Positions 62,390-64,000 of a DNA stretch of 64,000 nucleotides are shown here, piece after piece. The stretch is from Candidatus Electryonea clarkiae (lineage in GTDB: Bacteria > Electryoneota > Electryoneia > Electryoneales > Electryoneaceae). Location: positions 30,442 through 94,441 of the forward strand of contig JAVCCM010000067.1 in NCBI GenBank assembly GCA_030765455.1, in the 5' to 3' direction. Below the pieces are notes generated by a model. The model was not told the origin of the DNA. It worked only from the letters and a program-made list of their open reading frames with translations, and searched no databases. The first letter of the stretch is position 1, and the number at the start of each line of letters is the position of its first letter. The position numbers and the translations under genes were made by a program.

Positions 62390-62462
62390 TTAAACCACAA
62401 AGGACTCACAGAAATCTTTTGCGAGCTTGTGTTTTACTCCTTTTGCGTCTTTGCGTGAAATT
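62390..62462. repeat. CACAAAG repeat, shortened adjacent copy
   Basis: Starts TTAAACCACAAAGGACTCAC and ends CTTTTGCGTCTTTGCGTGAA. It lies immediately next to the full copy at 62291-62388, making a tandem pair. Confidence 0.7.
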
Positions 62463-62809
62463 TTTAAATTCAAACAACAACTCCCATCAAACCCATCCTT
62501 TAATCAATAAATTAGTCTCTCCCAAAATCCTGGAAAATTGCCAGGATTCATCCTCACAAAACCCAATAACCACCCAAAACCAAAACCTATCTCTCTAAAT
62601 ACAAACATTCAAGATTCCGAGGTATTCAATAACAAGGGTATAAATATTATTAACACTCAGTATTTTAATGGCATGCTCTCTTGCTCTTGATTTGTTCATA
62701 TCTAAGGAGTAAGATAAACTATGTCGTCATATTTTAATAACAATGATAAATCATGAACTATGGTATGAAACCGGACGCACAAATTACCGAGGGGTGACTC
62801 TGTGGGTGG

Positions 62810-62829
62810 CCCGACTCTTTAGCGTCGGG
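62810..62829. repeat. Short hairpin, variable-stem family copy 3
   Basis: CCCGAC and GTCGGG enclose an 8-base loop TCTTTAGC, preceded by GGGTGG and followed by TTTCCTTCGG. It is most like copy 1 at 814-831 (stem CCGAC/GTCGG, preceding GGGTG). Confidence 0.5.
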
Positions 62830-62902
62830 TTTCCTTCGGAGACACCCGACACCCCGTCGGAAAGTCGAACGTGACATAGGAACCTATGCGAACAGGGCGT
62901 CA

Positions 62903-63267
62903 GTGAAGTTGTCAAAGCCGAAGCAAATAAAATTATCAAAAGATTATTTCTGGTCGATAGCTAAAAGCACATATAAAGATCATTTTCTCCGGCTGGAAGA
63001 ACTATACGAAAACCGTGAAAAAGAAGCGATTCTTGAAATGACTTCACAGGTGATAAGCGCAAGTGTAAATCACACAGCAAACGTCTGGCATTCAGTTCTA
63101 AACAGCACAGGAATATTAAAACGCGAATGGTCAATGCAACCGTTAATCTGACTGGAAACAGTATGGATATGGATGTATATGCATTACACGACACTCGTGA
63201 CGGAGCCTATAACGAAACCGAAGCTGTTTGGGGTACATGGCATTATGTTAAGGATTTGAGCTTTTGA
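62903..63267 (+). pseudogene. Probable decayed gene fragment(s)
   Basis: A GTG-started frame of 82 residues (62903-63151) reads KLSKPKQIKLSKDYFWSIAK through LRLEELYENREKEAILEM to VNHTANVWHSVLNSTGIL. The 'HTANVWHS' end weakly recalls the C-terminal part of zinc-dependent phospholipase C/S1-P1-like proteins. It continues upstream without a start, through the hairpin repeat at 62810-62860. An overlapping frame (63127-63267, 46 residues, containing DMDVYALHDTRDGAYNETEA and VWGTWHYVKDLSF) may be its frameshifted continuation. I cannot assign a function. Truncation plus a frame change argue for a remnant. Confidence 0.35.
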
Positions 63268-63301
63268 ATTCAGATTTCATCGGAGGTAATCCGAAGTGTG
63301 G

Positions 63302-63323
63302 CTCGGCTTACTTGTTAGCCGAG
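63302..63323. repeat. Short hairpin, variable-stem family copy 4
   Basis: CTCGGCT and AGCCGAG (7 bp) enclose loop TACTTGTT, the same loop as at 962-983. It is preceded by GTGG and followed by TTTCATGG. Confidence 0.55.
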
Positions 63324-63334
63324 TTTCATGGAGT

Positions 63335-63436
63335 ATGTATAAGAAAGATTATCCGAACGGTAATTTAACGAAGCTCGACGTAGTCAATCCGGCGAAATTG
63401 AAGAGATATATGTTAAGACTTGAAGAGAAGGTTTGA
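63335..63436 (+). CDS. Possible 33-residue open frame, probably a remnant
   Basis: ATG to TGA encoding MYKKDYPNGNLTKLDVVNPA and LKRYMLRLEEKV. GGAG sits two to five bases upstream (too close to be a good site). Not recognised. It lies in the decayed stretch next to a repeat hairpin. Confidence 0.2.
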   Translation: MYKKDYPNGNLTKLDVVNPAKLKRYMLRLEEKV

Positions 63437-63492
63437 TTCGAAGATCCAGGGCTACAGTTACTTCATCTTCACAATAAGGAGGAAGCATTATA

Positions 63493-63888
63493 ATGGGCAA
63501 ATTAATTAACGCATCCAAAGACCTCTATATTCTTATCAAAAAACACAAAATTTATGCAATCATATCAACTGCAGCAATCGCTATATTTGGGACATTATTT
63601 TTTACTCTCGTTTGGCCCTACATTTTCCCATATATGTTGATAATATTAGAATTAGATTACATTGATAACCTTGATAAGCATGATGAAATTATAACTTTGA
63701 AACCAAAATATTTAGAAGAGATATCCATTGAGTTTAAATCTCCTGTTGTTTATCATAGTCTTGTAAAGCAAAACAAGAAAAATCAATATCTATTAGTAGG
63801 TTGTGCAGAACTCGAAGGGGAACAGAATGCGACAATATTTTTATATAATTTTAAAGGCAACCTTCTTGATTCGTTTGAGTCTGGCTAA
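63493..63888 (+). CDS. Small membrane-anchored protein of unknown function
   Basis: 131 residues; AAGGAGGAAG lies ten bases ahead of the ATG at 63493, a strong site. One or two hydrophobic segments (about 20-55: IYAIISTAAIAIFGTLFFTL followed by VWPYIFPYMLIILEL) anchor the protein. The rest (about 60-131) is a soluble domain with YLEEISIEFKSPVVYHSLVK, YLLVGCAELEGEQNATIFLY and NFKGNLLDSF. This looks like a short beta-rich fold. No family was recognised. No neighbour suggests a role. The remaining roughly 110 bases to the window end hold nothing I can support. Confidence 0.65.
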   Translation: MGKLINASKDLYILIKKHKIYAIISTAAIAIFGTLFFTLVWPYIFPYMLIILELDYIDNLDKHDEIITLKPKYLEEISIEFKSPVVYHSLVKQNKKNQYLLVGCAELEGEQNATIFLYNFKGNLLDSFESG

Positions 63889-64000
63889 AATGAGTTGATA
63901 TTGAATTTCTTTCTTTTCAATAGTTTTGTCTCTCATTAGCTCTTTGAAATTCAGCCTCCAAGGTCAAACATTATGTTTTCCATACAATGTTTGTTCAACC

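Larger units (their letters stand above)
62286..62902. other. Repeat-rich intergenic region
   Basis: About 600 bases. It contains one full and one partial CACAAAG repeat (62291-62388 and 62390-62462) and a hairpin of the variable-stem family (62810-62829) with a second CCGAC..GTCGG stem just after it (62846-62860). Open frames here translate the repeats and are not genes. Confidence 0.6.

Noticed and set aside
62368..62598. 76-residue plus-strand frame
   Set aside because: It is the translation of the CACAAAG repeat and AT-rich spacer.
1..64000. tRNA, rRNA, prophage, integrase or insertion-sequence transposase genes
   Set aside because: None could be recognised on either strand. The only mobile-type signals are short palindromic repeats and one toxin-antitoxin pair.

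Overview
The window looks like chromosomal DNA of a Gram-negative bacterium of the FCB superphylum (the Marinimicrobia / KSB1 / Zixibacteria / Calditrichota sort of lineage). The reasons are two secreted proteins ending in a 'YPNPFN'-type C-terminal sorting domain, many lipoproteins with clean lipoboxes, a probable outer-membrane barrel ending in Phe, a Na+-translocating biotin decarboxylase of the methylmalonyl-CoA type, and moderately AT-rich DNA with several intergenic palindromic repeat families. The phylum is an inference: no rRNA or marker cluster is present. No tRNA, rRNA or CRISPR array was seen.

Layout. 1-13000: a partial FG-GAP repeat protein, cobalamin-dependent methionine synthase (metH), the GTPase HflX, an aspartate kinase overlapping a SpoIID-like peptidoglycan protein, and a secreted beta-helix protein. 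13394-25783: one 4129-residue secreted protein, made of a beta-helix head, 33 fibronectin-III-like repeats in an almost strict A/B alternation and a sorting domain. One B repeat carries an in-frame insertion containing a palindrome that is also found between genes. 26593-31865: a minus-strand sodium-pump decarboxylase locus (mmdA, gamma subunit, biotin carrier, beta subunit) with a periplasmic-binding lipoprotein gene inside it. 32318-40929: a divergent medium-chain dehydrogenase without structural-zinc cysteines, a FemAB/GNAT-like transferase, a class III cyclase with two complete CHASE2 sensor halves, and a large envelope protein.

41158-49765 is the most distinctive part. A decayed fragment joins an Fe-S (HdrD/DsrK-like) segment to a DsrC-like tail and is followed by a ParE/Phd toxin-antitoxin pair. 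Next come a SulP sulfate-type permease with a long soluble insertion and five co-directional signalling genes: a cytidylate-kinase-like/BON-like/receiver fusion, a Cache histidine kinase, a receiver, a kinase-like protein that keeps its phospho-acceptor histidine but has lost its ATP-binding boxes, and a second receiver. The likely reading is a SulP-linked phosphorelay next to the remains of sulfur-metabolism genes.

49842-63888: an RsbU-like PP2C phosphatase, lipoproteins, an isocitrate/isopropylmalate-type dehydrogenase, a GT-B glycosyltransferase, a zinc-ribbon miniprotein, a macrodomain protein, Pcm, a small-multidrug-export family protein overlapping pcm, a hemerythrin-PAS protein, a parvulin-type lipoprotein, a repeat-rich decayed stretch and a small membrane protein.

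Several starts were moved from the longest open frame on the basis of ribosome binding sites, terminators or family length; each case is explained in its entry.
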